A stretch of DNA of 64,000 nucleotides. Origin: ChocPot-Mid sp043804925. Lineage in GTDB: Bacteria; Bacteroidota; Ignavibacteria; Kapaibacteriales; UBA2268. Under the pieces are notes generated by a model, which was not told the origin of the DNA, searched no databases, and saw only the letters and a program-made list of their open reading frames with translations. Below are positions 11,939 to 21,337 of the stretch, in pieces. The stretch is taken from positions 1-64,000 of the forward strand of contig JAZDIP010000047.1 in the NCBI GenBank assembly GCA_043804925.1, written 5' to 3'. Numbering within the stretch: the stretch's first letter is position 1; each line of letters starts with the position of its first letter. A program made the position numbers and the translations under genes.

Positions 11939-14248
11939 TCACTTCACAAGCACCAACCTATCGCCTACTACTTTATCTCCAACAATCAACTTGTAATAAT
12001 AACTTCCCTGAGGAAGTCCTTCTGCATTGAATTCTGATGAATGTACGCCTTCAGATTGTACTTCATCAACGAGAGTGCGGATTTCATTACCTAATCCGTC
12101 GTAAATTTTTAAAATTACCCTTTCGCTTTTCTCCAATGAATAAGTGATTATTGAACGATTTTTAAAAGGATTAGGGAATGCGTTAGTAATTAAATCATAT
12201 TTCTTCACGTATTGTACTCCGACCGGTATTGAACTTATTCCTCCACCTTCGGTCAGTGTGTAAATATTATTTGCTAACAAATCTTTGAAAACATCTCTTT
12301 TCTGTGGCTTAACAGGCCACGTTACAAGGATAGAATCAATTTCATTGATTTCACCTAAACCAAAATGCAGACGGTAAGGGAACTGCACCCATTCGTCCTG
12401 TCCGCAAACCACTTCACGCATAAATGTCTGAGTCCCAGCATATACGACTGCTCTTGCACCAATAGCGAATTTATTTCCACTTCTACATTTAAGGTTTAGT
12501 TCAATGGAATTCACGGCATTCTTTAATATGTTCTTAAATAGCGAGATTTTACTTTGGTTATACATTGCCAAATCAATTCTTCCGTCATTGTTATAATCCA
12601 GCCATACCTGGCCGGCACCACCGGCATCTATCCTGTCAATGCCATATTTGAATCTTGCCATTTTAAAACTGTGGTCGGGCTGCTGCTCGTAAAAGCTGAT
12701 GAATCTGTACTGGTTGTATGTTTTTAAAAGTAAATCGGGTAAACCGTCATTATTGACATCTGCAAATGCGGCACTGGAATGGTAATCTTCGTATTCGAGA
12801 CCTATTGGAGAAATCTGCCCGGGGTAATTGTGGTACTGTCCGGTCAAATCCGTAAAATTGAAATTCGGAGGACCTTCATTCCTATAAAGTACACTTCCCC
12901 TGTGGTCATACATTACGAAACGCGCATGTGCTATCCGTGCAACGATTATATCGAGGTCGAGGTCATTGTCGTAATCAAACAGGTTGACACCACATCCATG
13001 TTGTGAACCGGTTGCGTGAATGTCGAGATTTTTTTGAGGTGAGATGTCAACAAAAAAACCATCACCGATATTTTCATAAAGCTGGTCTCTCTCGAGATAA
13101 TAGTTGGCAATATATAAATCCTGGTCGCCGTCGTTATCGAAATCTCCAAACTGAGAAGCTCTTGCCCGACGGTAAATATAATTTGCAGGGAACATACGGT
13201 TTGATTCATCTATGAAATCATTATTCTTGTCATTGATAAACACATAACTTGGAAGGGAATCAATATATTTTGATGCTTGCTGGAGGGCAACCAAGTCAGG
13301 ATAACCATCGTAATTTATATCTGCCCAATTAAACAGTAATGGTGAATATCCGTAGGTCAAAAATGGCGGAAAAGATAATATGTACTCGTCAAATGTCCCA
13401 TTATTATTAACAAATAAAACGCTTGTATCTCGACCAAATGATATTATATCCAAATCACCGTCATTATCCGTATCAACGAAAGAATGACATTGTGAGTTTG
13501 GAAAAGCTGAATTATAATTATTAACTATTCCCAGTTCCTGAGTAACATCTGAAAAGGTTCCGTCCTTATTATTCCTGTACAATTTATTATTTAGTATTAT
13601 ATCTATATAATCATCGGAATTATAATCTGCCGCAGCAATACAAGAGCTTTTCCATTCGCCTTGATAACCAAATGACCAAGTATAATCCTGCAAGATATTT
13701 TCAGAAGTTTTTGTCGGGTATGAAACAAGAATGTCAATGAAAAAAGCAAGGTTGCCTACTCCCCATGGCTGGTCAGGATTTTTAATATGAAGTGCCTGAT
13801 AATAATATGTATCATAAGGAACTGTCTTTGGCACATTGTCGGATAGCAGGAAGATTCCCGTAGTTAAACTATCAACACCAATCCAGAACCAACTATTGTC
13901 AAACCAGACAGGTTCAGCCAATTCGATACTAATTGTCTGGTTTCCCTGCACTGTTTTTTGGACGGTCATAGGTGGAATAATATCGTTTTGTAATTCAGGC
14001 ACCTGGCTTCCGGCTTCATAACCAATTAAGCGGATTCTGGCGTTACCAATCGCTCCTGTTAACAGTACGTTGATTTTTTTTATAAAGCACGGAGCCGCCG
14101 GCTCAAATCTTGCAAACTGCATATCAATTTCAGGGCTGTTATAATATACCTGCTGCGTACCAGAATAATACTTTATTGTTTCTTCTATCTGGGACAACAA
14201 AAGATTGGGAATAATGATTAGTAAAAATGTTATTGAAATATGTTTCAT
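11939..14248 (-). CDS. Secreted FG-GAP/ASPIC-UnbV protein with T9SS sorting domain
   Basis: 769 residues. The signal peptide ends around residue 20 (LLLSQ). Multiple FG-GAP/VCBS units with the calcium-binding pattern DxDxDGxxD (for example DFDNDGDQDLYI, DYDNDLDLDII) form a beta-propeller from about 190 to 560. An ASPIC/UnbV module follows (IGARAVVYAG, REVVCGQ, LHFGLG, ILVTWP). The last 85 residues are a Por-secretion C-terminal domain (AFPNPFKNRSIITYSL ... GLPQGSYYYKLIV), which sends it through the type IX system to the cell surface. Likely an adhesin or surface-anchored propeller; the ligand is unknown. Confidence 0.92.
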   Translation of the reverse strand: MKHISITFLLIIIPNLLLSQIEETIKYYSGTQQVYYNSPEIDMQFARFEPAAPCFIKKINVLLTGAIGNARIRLIGYEAGSQVPELQNDIIPPMTVQKTVQGNQTISIELAEPVWFDNSWFWIGVDSLTTGIFLLSDNVPKTVPYDTYYYQALHIKNPDQPWGVGNLAFFIDILVSYPTKTSENILQDYTWSFGYQGEWKSSCIAAADYNSDDYIDIILNNKLYRNNKDGTFSDVTQELGIVNNYNSAFPNSQCHSFVDTDNDGDLDIISFGRDTSVLFVNNNGTFDEYILSFPPFLTYGYSPLLFNWADINYDGYPDLVALQQASKYIDSLPSYVFINDKNNDFIDESNRMFPANYIYRRARASQFGDFDNDGDQDLYIANYYLERDQLYENIGDGFFVDISPQKNLDIHATGSQHGCGVNLFDYDNDLDLDIIVARIAHARFVMYDHRGSVLYRNEGPPNFNFTDLTGQYHNYPGQISPIGLEYEDYHSSAAFADVNNDGLPDLLLKTYNQYRFISFYEQQPDHSFKMARFKYGIDRIDAGGAGQVWLDYNNDGRIDLAMYNQSKISLFKNILKNAVNSIELNLKCRSGNKFAIGARAVVYAGTQTFMREVVCGQDEWVQFPYRLHFGLGEINEIDSILVTWPVKPQKRDVFKDLLANNIYTLTEGGGISSIPVGVQYVKKYDLITNAFPNPFKNRSIITYSLEKSERVILKIYDGLGNEIRTLVDEVQSEGVHSSEFNAEGLPQGSYYYKLIVGDKVVGDRLVLVK

Positions 14249-14433
14249 AACGAATCCAAAATAATTAGATAAATTTAAAATATTAAACTAAGAAAATATT
14301 GTTAAATATCATAAAAATAATTTAGTGTTTGATGATATTTTCAGCAAATATCAATCATCAGAGTTTATTGAGAATTAAATTTGTAGTTTTTAGTAAGGAA
14401 CCCGGTAAGACAACGCCGATAAATTTATTTTAT

Positions 14434-14604
14434 CTACTTACTTTTGTCTTTACTCTTCATTTCTTTCAAAGTAATTATTTTTCTTTTTCCTTTTGTTTGA
14501 GATTCTAAAAGATATTCAGAAAACTTTTTAATGTCATAATCGAACTGAGCAAAAAGTCTCTCTCTGTTTTTTCGAACCTGTTCAACGATTTTATCTTTCT
14601 TCAT
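14434..14604 (-). CDS. Small antitoxin of a PIN-toxin pair
   Basis: 56 residues, charged and helical: MKKDKIVEQVRKNRERLF, then a FDYDIKKFSEYLL segment and a Lys-rich end. The start ATG 14604 has GGAGG (14611-14615) 6 nt upstream, inside the end of the toxin gene; one base separates the toxin stop from this start, so translation is coupled. Small genes of this form (VRKxRExxxxxFxYD) commonly sit behind PIN-domain toxins of the YIETSVISYL type. The toxin-first order is unusual for vapBC but typical of this subfamily. Role inferred from pairing. Confidence 0.75.
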   Translation of the reverse strand: MKKDKIVEQVRKNRERLFAQFDYDIKKFSEYLLESQTKGKRKIITLKEMKSKDKSK

Positions 14605-14605
14605 A

Positions 14606-15082
14606 TCATACCTCCAATAATTCCTGTGGGGTGCACAAAAATGGAACATAAAGAGAATTTTTATTATTGTAATCTTTGATTTTAAAATTTATCATAGCAT
14701 TAGCAATATGTTTGCAATTCCAGGAAAGCAAAAAATCAATTTCAAACATAACTGCAAATGCCAGATGAAAAGCATCTAATTTTGATTTTTCAGGAATATT
14801 TAATAATTCGACATACTTAACAGCTAAGTCTTCTATATCGCTGTTAAATGCTAATACAGGGAAATCGCTGACAGAATTAAGTCTTTTTGATGAAGCAATC
14901 TTATCACCTTTGCTGATTTCTTCAATAACGACTTGCGATATATAGCAGTCAAACTTATTCCTAGTTTTTTTCCACCATTCGGCAGTAATCTGTTGGTGTC
15001 CTGTAACAACCAAATCTCTGCTTGGCTTGGATACCAAGTAACTGATAACACTCGTTTCAATATATACTTTTTGCTTTTTCAT
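14606..15082 (-). CDS. PIN-domain ribonuclease toxin, VapC-like
   Basis: 158 residues. The N-terminal strand is VYIETSVISYL, with Glu where classical VapC has the first catalytic Asp, a substitution usual in this subfamily. The second acidic centre is SKLDAFHLAFA and the third block is LLSWNCKHIAN, the family signature. PIN toxins cleave RNA; the target cannot be told. Start chosen at ATG 15082; an in-frame GTG at 15100 would add six residues. The antitoxin follows immediately downstream. Confidence 0.88.
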   Translation of the reverse strand: MKKQKVYIETSVISYLVSKPSRDLVVTGHQQITAEWWKKTRNKFDCYISQVVIEEISKGDKIASSKRLNSVSDFPVLAFNSDIEDLAVKYVELLNIPEKSKLDAFHLAFAVMFEIDFLLSWNCKHIANAMINFKIKDYNNKNSLYVPFLCTPQELLEV

Positions 15083-15182
15083 TTTAATAAAAGACAACAC
15101 TTACAATTTATTTTTCAAAATTATTATCTTAATTTATATGCTCTCCTATAAATTTTGTTTCATTAAATAATTTCAAATCTAT

Positions 15183-15385
15183 TCAATATCTTATCGCATT
15201 CGCTGCTCTTAACACATTAATACTATCTTCATCTATGGAAACTTTTCCTGCAAGATTAAAGAAATCGGAATATTTTTTCTACTTTTCTGATTCACTTTGC
15301 TCTTCACTAATTGTTATAATAACATTCTTACCTATAAACGGTTTTAATTCGTTAATTTCTATTCTCTTGGACCTTATTTGTCTTC
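15183..15385 (-). pseudogene. Broken small antitoxin-like gene
   Basis: Read on the minus strand, the frame gives INELKPFIGKNVIITISEE, a few more residues, then an in-frame TAG at 15279-15281, then KKYSDFFNLAGKVSIDED and a tail VLRAANAIRY before a natural TGA. The continuing sense on both sides of the stop shows one former protein of about 65 residues. No ATG start remains; a TAA precedes the first residues. Its composition and place beside a PIN toxin suggest an antitoxin, but the family is not certain. The rest of 15101-15522 shows nothing else. Confidence 0.6.
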
Positions 15386-15522
15386 TTTAGGATACTGATA
15401 ACATAGTTTTACCTCAATAAATTATATTAATTATTTTTAATTGCTTAAAAAATTTAAAGTTAAATAATTTCTAAATTAATCAATATTTCAATCATTTACA
15501 AAGTAAATCAATAGAAATTATT

Positions 15523-17526
15523 TCAATCCTCAAACCTGATATTATTGAAATTTCTTATTGATTCATTTACAAAACGGTTTGCAGGGTCAATCTGGTATGC
15601 TTTTTCAAATGCAATTTTTGCTTCTACCTTTTCACCTTGCATTAAAGAGTACCTTCCGAGATTAACCAAACTGATAGCCGCCATTGTTTTTATACCATCA
15701 ACAAGATGACCTTCGTTTGTTTTAATTGATTCCACAAATTTATCAATGTTGATATCACTTGCCTTGACCTTTTTAGGTTCTTTATCCCGGGAAAGTTTGA
15801 ATGCAAAGCCACTTGCTACCTTTTCGTACCCTTGAAATGCATCAGGTACGGTTTCCAGTACATCGAGAGTTATATATATGGGATGTTTTTCATAATTATT
15901 ATCCACGAAACAATTCAATAAATTTATAAATTTTGACTGAATACTTGCGGGATTGTAATACTCCCCGGATTCGAATAATTCGAGGTCAATCATATAATCA
16001 TTAATTTCTTTTTGGCAGACATTAATTTGTTTGGGATACCATCTTTTTAACTGTTCAATATACCATGTCCTACGCAACAATTCCTTATCTATGATTATAA
16101 CATCTTTACGAAAGCCGTCAACCCTTTGCTTGTACCATGAAGCTGAAAGCCAATAGTCCCATTGAGTTGATAAAATAATAGCATTCGGTTCAAGTTTGCC
16201 GAATACCATTTTTGTATATTCCGGAACTATGACGTCATCTGAACGGTCGTTGTATGAATAGTTTAAAGTCAAGGCGAACAGAGGAAGAACAAAGAAGGAA
16301 TAAACAAATTGTGGAAATTGCTTTGCGAGATACAAAAGACCAATTGAGATAAAAATCAATATACCCACAAAAGCTGTAACAAAATATGAATCTATATCAT
16401 GAATTTGATAATTTATTGCATAAGAAATACAAGTCAAGATTAAAATCAATATTCCGTAAAACAAAAATTTAGATTTTCGGAATGCGGTATAAAGTCCATA
16501 AAAGAGAGGTAAAATACCAATCCATGCAATTTCATTTGGAATCATTTCAAAGAATTTAATTAAATTGTCTTTCCAAACTGTTGAATCGGAAAACATCCAA
16601 ACCTGATATTGCTTACCCGAAAAATGATACCAGAATTTATCAAATCCCCGTGAAACCCAGCCCCAGTTGAACTCGGGAAAACCCGAAGCCCTGATAGGAA
16701 GATATAAATACAAACTCAATCCCAATAAAAATGGAATAATCAGTATGAACAGAAGTTTTATATTACTGCCAAAATCCTGTCTGCTGTCTGATGTCTGCTG
16801 TCTACTGCCATCCTGAACTTGCCGTAGGATGTTTGATTGCCAAAAATATAACACAATAATCATTGGAACCAGTAAAACCGTTGTCATGTGATTTGCAAAA
16901 CTCAAACCGAGTAATAAAGTAGCGAACAGCAGATATCCCTTTCTGTTCTCATCTGATAAAATTCCTTTGAAGAAAAAGAAAAGTACCAGATTCATCATCA
17001 ACAAATGAAGTGAATATACTTCAATTGCAACTGCCTGTGCCCAGATAGTTCGGGCAAAAGCGTAAAGAAAAGCAACAATAATAGAGATATTCTGTAAAAC
17101 ACTCTCATTTAAAATTTTTGTTTCTTTTTTTGCTTCAATACTTTTTGTGTCTTTTAATTCTTTTGTTTTTTTGTGCTTTTGTGCCATAATTCTATTTTGC
17201 TTTTTCCTGTCAGGAATATTATTTATATATTTCAACAGAAATAAAACCGTATTGAAGAACACTACTACTGATATCGCAGTTAGAAAACCTGCGAAAATAT
17301 TTAATGAATAAATATTTGTACTAAAAAACGGCAGGTATGTCCAAAGATGTCCGAGTAAAATGAACAAAGGATATCCCGTAGGATGTGCAATTCCCAAAGT
17401 CGTGCAAACAGCCGCCAACTCACCGCTGTCTGTGAAAGTTAAATCTGGTGCTGTCGTTATGATATAAATGATAAACGAAAACAAAAATGCTACGAATGGA
17501 TATAACAATCTCTTATAGTTTTTCAT
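15523..17526 (-). CDS. DUF2723 membrane glycosyltransferase-like protein
   Basis: 667 residues. The start is the classical DUF2723 signature (TFTDSGELAAVCTTLGIAHPTGYP) after the first membrane helix, with about ten to twelve helices to residue 430. A soluble part of about 200 residues follows and ends in one TPR-like unit (KIAFEKAYQIDPANRF). The family is related to protein O-mannosyltransferases and uses a lipid-linked sugar donor; the acceptor is unknown. A repeat insertion at 16773-16830 adds about 20 residues (SRQQTSDSRQ) in a loop between helices. Confidence 0.88.
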   Translation of the reverse strand: MKNYKRLLYPFVAFLFSFIIYIITTAPDLTFTDSGELAAVCTTLGIAHPTGYPLFILLGHLWTYLPFFSTNIYSLNIFAGFLTAISVVVFFNTVLFLLKYINNIPDRKKQNRIMAQKHKKTKELKDTKSIEAKKETKILNESVLQNISIIVAFLYAFARTIWAQAVAIEVYSLHLLMMNLVLFFFFKGILSDENRKGYLLFATLLLGLSFANHMTTVLLVPMIIVLYFWQSNILRQVQDGSRQQTSDSRQDFGSNIKLLFILIIPFLLGLSLYLYLPIRASGFPEFNWGWVSRGFDKFWYHFSGKQYQVWMFSDSTVWKDNLIKFFEMIPNEIAWIGILPLFYGLYTAFRKSKFLFYGILILILTCISYAINYQIHDIDSYFVTAFVGILIFISIGLLYLAKQFPQFVYSFFVLPLFALTLNYSYNDRSDDVIVPEYTKMVFGKLEPNAIILSTQWDYWLSASWYKQRVDGFRKDVIIIDKELLRRTWYIEQLKRWYPKQINVCQKEINDYMIDLELFESGEYYNPASIQSKFINLLNCFVDNNYEKHPIYITLDVLETVPDAFQGYEKVASGFAFKLSRDKEPKKVKASDINIDKFVESIKTNEGHLVDGIKTMAAISLVNLGRYSLMQGEKVEAKIAFEKAYQIDPANRFVNESIRNFNNIRFED
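16773..16830 (-). repeat. In-frame repeat insertion inside the DUF2723 gene
   Basis: On the minus strand this is the 26-nt palindromic element (16805-16830, ATCCTACGG ... GGATGGCAG) followed by heptamer units of the type agcagac/atcagac. It has the same composition as the insertion at 8269-8333: the palindrome next to a heptamer array, and again the host frame is kept. Confidence 0.8.
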
Positions 17527-17632
17527 ATTTCACCTATTTTTTTCCGATAAAATTATTAATATGTATTATTAAAATGAAAAAATCAAAATATAAATTTAAT
17601 ATTTTTATCGTGAATGCAAAAAGAAATTTATA

Positions 17633-18175
17633 TTATTCTCCTGCAAGCCGGATTAAAAGTTCATCGGCTAGATTATATAAATACTCATCATTTTGGATTT
17701 TTTCGATTATGTTATATTTGAATCTGTCATTTTGGTTTTCGGAAAATTCTTTATTGCTCTTCATGATTTTAATCAATTCGTTAAAGAGTTTCATTAAATT
17801 CTGTATGTTTTTTAACATCTGCTCGAAACTGAGTTTGTCAAATTGTTCTTCACTAATCATGAATTTCCGGTTAATGAGCTTCAAGGTTTTTTTAACCGAT
17901 GAATAAAGATATTCGATGTCATTATTCGAAAAATCAGGTTGATAGTTTTGTTTGTAATTGCTTGTTTTAGATTGTGTTTTGTTGTTGTCCGAATCATATT
18001 TTTTTGCTCTTGTATCCCAATCCCATTTTTTTGACAGGTTTTTCAAAGATTTAACAGGAATACCGGATTCCCCGCTTAGTTTTTCAAGACTTCTTCGTTC
18101 GCCAAGTTGCAAATACTTTTTAAAAATATCAAATGATTTATTAGTTTCTCTTGTTTTTCTATCTATCATTTTCAT
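17633..18175 (-). CDS. HTH protein, unknown function (terminase small subunit-like N-terminus)
   Basis: 180 residues. Residues about 20-55 form a helix-turn-helix (RSLEKLSGESGIPVKSLKNL) followed by KKWDWDTRAKKYD, the W-x-W-x-R pattern often seen in phage terminase small subunits and related recruiters. The remainder is charged and helical with no recognised domain. The start ATG 18175 has GGAG seven nt upstream; a longer open frame to 18334 lacks a good start and adds unrelated hydrophobic residues. No other phage gene lies nearby, so a packaging role is doubtful. Confidence 0.65.
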   Translation of the reverse strand: MKMIDRKTRETNKSFDIFKKYLQLGERRSLEKLSGESGIPVKSLKNLSKKWDWDTRAKKYDSDNNKTQSKTSNYKQNYQPDFSNNDIEYLYSSVKKTLKLINRKFMISEEQFDKLSFEQMLKNIQNLMKLFNELIKIMKSNKEFSENQNDRFKYNIIEKIQNDEYLYNLADELLIRLAGE

Positions 18176-18410
18176 AAAATTTCTCCTGAATATTTTTATG
18201 AAAAATAAGACATCAAATTGAAACCTAATAAAAATTATTTTAAATGGAAATTTTAATAATTGAGGATAATTGGCAATGGATAATAGATAATTTTGAAGAA
18301 ATCCGTTTTTGGGAAAACTTGTTTTTTTTTGCAATTTTTATAAAATCATATGCTTTTAATCTTCAAATGACTTATTTTTGGATTGTATAGATTGATAATA
18401 TACAAAAAAT

Positions 18411-18730
18411 ATGCCCGATAAATTAAAAGAATGCACAGGGATTGAATGGGATAAGTTCAACCTGAAGAAAAATTTGGAAAAGCACAATGTGAAATTCACA
18501 GAATGCGAAGAATTATTTTTTTAATGAGCCGTTAATTATCAGTTTGGATGAAAAACACTCAGATGGAGGAAGAAAGATACTTTGCACTCGGCAAAACTAA
18601 CAATAACAGATTACTGTTTACAGTATTTACTGTCAGGGAAAACAAAATATGTGTAATTTCTTCCAGGGATATGAATAAGAACGAAAGGAAAATAAATAAT
18701 GAAAAAGCTAAAGAAAATACTGAAGTTTAA
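18411..18730 (+). pseudogene. brnT: Frameshifted brnT toxin gene
   Basis: The three reading frames together spell a BrnT toxin: IEWDKFNLKKNLEKHNVKFTE, then LFF; after a frame change NEPLIISLDEKHSD; after a second change EERYFALGKT, LLFTVFTV and ISSRDMNKNERK. The first break is at a run of seven T (18516-18522), the second at an extra G near 18567. Each is a +1 change relative to an intact gene. The end overlaps brnA, as in intact brnTA operons. BrnT is an RNase toxin; this copy should be inactive unless frameshifting occurs or the breaks are sequencing errors. Confidence 0.85.
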
Positions 18731-18971
18731 ATCCGAAGCCGATGAATCAGAATTTTGGAGCAAAAATGATTCATCAGAATATGTTGATTGGGGCAAAGCA
18801 AAAAAAATTGTTATGCCGGCACTAAAACCGACTACAAGAAGCATCTCGATAAGGCTTCCTGAAATCATGCTGAACAGTTTAAAATCCATTGCAAATAAAA
18901 TGGATATTCCATATCAGTCATTAATCAAAATGTTTTTGCAGGAAAAAATCAGCAAAGAATTTAAAAGTTAA
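18699..18971 (+). CDS. brnA: BrnA antitoxin
   Basis: 90 residues. The C-terminal half holds the ribbon-helix-helix signature SISIRLPEIMLNSLKSIAN followed by MDIPYQSLIKMFL, characteristic of BrnA/CopG-type antitoxins. The N-terminal half is acidic and would bind and neutralise BrnT. BrnA proteins also repress their own promoter. The start ATG lies inside the end of brnT. As the toxin gene is broken, this is now an orphan antitoxin that could still act as a DNA-binding repressor. Confidence 0.88.
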   Translation: MKKLKKILKFKSEADESEFWSKNDSSEYVDWGKAKKIVMPALKPTTRSISIRLPEIMLNSLKSIANKMDIPYQSLIKMFLQEKISKEFKS

Positions 18972-19139
18972 AAATTGCAGAAAAATCCATTGGTTGTATC
19001 AGAAGTTTTATTTTAATTGATAGGTTTTTGCTAATTTACTTCTCACTATATTTGTAATGAATTCATAAGCCTACTGAAACATTATAGAATGTTTTACGTT
19101 TATTCGTATATTGCATTATAATATTTGAGGATAACAAAA

Positions 19140-19859
19140 ATGAAAACTTTTTTAATTGCTTGTTTTACTGTTTCGATGATTTTAACATCTTGCTTCTTTT
19201 CAAGTATCATCTGCGAAAAAGGTTCGGGAAAGGTCATTAAACAAGAGATTTTTAAATCAGGATTTACAAGTTTAAATTTAATGAACTCTGCAAATCTTTT
19301 AGTTACTCAAGGTAACGCAGAAAAAATAATAATTGAAACTGACGAAAATATTTTAAATTTTTTAGAAACTGAAATCAACAATGGGGAACTCATATTGAGT
19401 AATAAATTGTCAATTTGTCCGAGCAAGCTCAATTATTATATTACAATGAAAGACATTAAGGGATTTAAAATCTTAGGAGCAGGCAATATAATTTCAAAAA
19501 CACCTATTAAATCAGATGATTTATCACTTAACATACAAGGCTCCGGAGATATTAAATTTGATTCAGTTGATTTGATAAAATTACATGTGAAGATTTTGGG
19601 TTCCGGCGATGTGAAAATTAAAGGTAGCACAGAAAAATTTGTTTCTGAAATTAACGGTTCCGGAGATATTTATGCTAACGGTCTTACTTGTGATTATGCA
19701 AGAATCGAGACAAATGGTAGCGGTGATGTCAGAGTGATGGTTAACAAAGAGTTAATTGCCAATATTAATGGCAGCAGCGATATCTTATACAAAGGGAATC
19801 CTGAAAATGTAAAAGTAAAGATTAATGGTTCGGGAAATGTCAGGGAGATTGAAAAATAA
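19140..19859 (+). CDS. DUF2807 (head GIN domain) lipoprotein
   Basis: 239 residues. Lipobox LTSC at about residues 19-22 after a hydrophobic signal. The rest is a DUF2807 beta-helix-like domain with repeated N-G-S-G-D steps (QGSGDI, LGSGDV, NGSGDI, NGSGDV, NGSSDI, NGSGN), common in Bacteroidota envelope lipoproteins of unknown job. ATG 19140 is chosen because the signal peptide begins there; a TTG at 19125 would add five residues. The next gene starts about 40 nt on, so they may be co-transcribed. Confidence 0.88.
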   Translation: MKTFLIACFTVSMILTSCFFSSIICEKGSGKVIKQEIFKSGFTSLNLMNSANLLVTQGNAEKIIIETDENILNFLETEINNGELILSNKLSICPSKLNYYITMKDIKGFKILGAGNIISKTPIKSDDLSLNIQGSGDIKFDSVDLIKLHVKILGSGDVKIKGSTEKFVSEINGSGDIYANGLTCDYARIETNGSGDVRVMVNKELIANINGSSDILYKGNPENVKVKINGSGNVREIEK

Positions 19860-19896
19860 TTGGAGTATTGATAAAACAGGTTTTAGAACGAATAAA

Positions 19897-20403
19897 ATGA
19901 TTTATGGATTATTTCATATAAACAATTTTAAAAAGTCTTTAATTTTATTATTGGTATTCATTATTATCGATATACCTTTGACTTATTTAAGTTCTCAAAA
20001 TCGGAAAGCCGGACAACCTTATATTGGGGAGTGGGAATCGACTTTTGAATTATTAAGTATTGGCATCTTTTTATTAACATTTATATTATTTACAATTGTG
20101 AATTATCCGGGTAAAATGAGTCTAAAACTACTAACAGCTTATGTTTTCGGGATAATATTTCTTATTCCCTTGGGTGGATTTCTAATAATGTTCTTCCATT
20201 TAGAATCAATTTTTGAGATACTGGTCATAGGATTATTTTTGCTATTAGTTATTTCGTCATTTGTTATTTCCGGTTTTCCTGAAGAAAGAAAACAAAAATA
20301 TAAACTAATAATTGCTATTGGAGTCGGCTCGCTTTGGACATTCGGTTCTTGGGTAATAATTTATTTTTTAAATTGGCAAATTTTATATTATTTGTTTGAT
20401 TAA
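19897..20403 (+). CDS. Five-helix membrane protein, unknown function
   Basis: 168 residues from ATG 19897 with about five membrane helices and short loops. No family motif is recognised. It follows the DUF2807 lipoprotein on the same strand. An upstream extension to 19825 would overlap the previous gene by 35 nt and adds unstructured residues, so the shorter form is preferred. Nothing supported is seen between this gene and 20604. Confidence 0.65.
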   Translation: MIYGLFHINNFKKSLILLLVFIIIDIPLTYLSSQNRKAGQPYIGEWESTFELLSIGIFLLTFILFTIVNYPGKMSLKLLTAYVFGIIFLIPLGGFLIMFFHLESIFEILVIGLFLLLVISSFVISGFPEERKQKYKLIIAIGVGSLWTFGSWVIIYFLNWQILYYLFD

Positions 20404-20603
20404 AAATTTTATGACTTAATAATAAAATTATAGAAGTATTTATGATAAGAAGTAATCAATCTGAAATTAAATCTATCACCGATTTGAAATATTTTTAGGT
20501 TGTCAACATAGGACATAATGAAACACCGATTACTGCTATTGTTCCGGTTTGGGTTCCACCATATTGAAAGACTTAAACCCAGATTTATTAACCATAACTC
20601 ATA

Positions 20604-21263
20604 TCAAAATTTCCCCGTTTTTCCAAAAATTACAGTAATTCCAAATCCTGTATTACTATCAATATTATTAAGCGAAAAAAATCCGCTGAATCCAAATCCT
20701 ATCCAATTGGTAGGGCAATATAATAATTTTATTGAAAAAGGAACACTGAAATCATTTATTACGGTTGTTTTGCTGATATATTTGTGTGAATTATTATTGA
20801 TGTAAGAAACTCTTTTCCTTGAGAAATAACCAATACCTGCTTCTAAAGAAAACTTTAGTTTTTCTTCTCCTAAGATTAAACCTAACAGAGCTGAATATTC
20901 CGACGTATATAAATTATCATAACTGAAATTCAAACTCTTGTTCGAATTATCCTGAGTCTTATCGTAATAGTTAATTGAAAGCAAAATCTTTTCGAAATTA
21001 TAAGTTAAAAAATAGCAATACGACATTTCAGAGTTTGTAAATGGCAGCAACGATGCACCTATCCAATAGTTTCCTTCGGTTTCGTTAATATTTTCTTTCG
21101 ATTTTAAAGGAACCAAAATAATAATAAAAAATAATAAAAACAGAAAACCTGATGATTTTATTCTTTTAAAAATTTTCTTATGTTCATAATTGCTCTTTAT
21201 TATTTTTGTTATTATCAAATTTGTCGAAAAATTAAAATAATTAAAAGAATCCGAATATTTCAT
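20604..21263 (-). CDS. Hypothetical outer-membrane beta-barrel-like protein
   Basis: 219 residues. A hydrophobic export segment lies unusually far in (about residues 38-55, SSGFLFLLFFIIILVPL), after an N-terminal stretch rich in Asn, Ser and Lys. After it come amphipathic strands with alternating aromatic residues (YCYFLTYNFEKILLSINYY, FSLEAGIGYFSR, IGFGFSGFFSL), ending GITVIFGKTGKF, typical of small outer-membrane barrels. It stands alone before a long non-coding island. The true start may be downstream of the ATG chosen. Confidence 0.55.
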   Translation of the reverse strand: MKYSDSFNYFNFSTNLIITKIIKSNYEHKKIFKRIKSSGFLFLLFFIIILVPLKSKENINETEGNYWIGASLLPFTNSEMSYCYFLTYNFEKILLSINYYDKTQDNSNKSLNFSYDNLYTSEYSALLGLILGEEKLKFSLEAGIGYFSRKRVSYINNNSHKYISKTTVINDFSVPFSIKLLYCPTNWIGFGFSGFFSLNNIDSNTGFGITVIFGKTGKF

Positions 21264-21337
21264 ATCTGAATGTAAAATTACTGATAAAAGTAAAAGTAAA
21301 AATTAACAAATTTCATTGTGCAACAGTTTTTTCCGTT

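Noticed and set aside
17633..18175. Prophage remnant because of a terminase-small-subunit-like HTH
   Set aside because: No other phage gene is nearby and the C-terminal part does not resemble a terminase.
20501..20513. TCAACATAGGA resembling the second promoter box
   Set aside because: The first box is missing at the right spacing, and no gene starts behind it on that strand.
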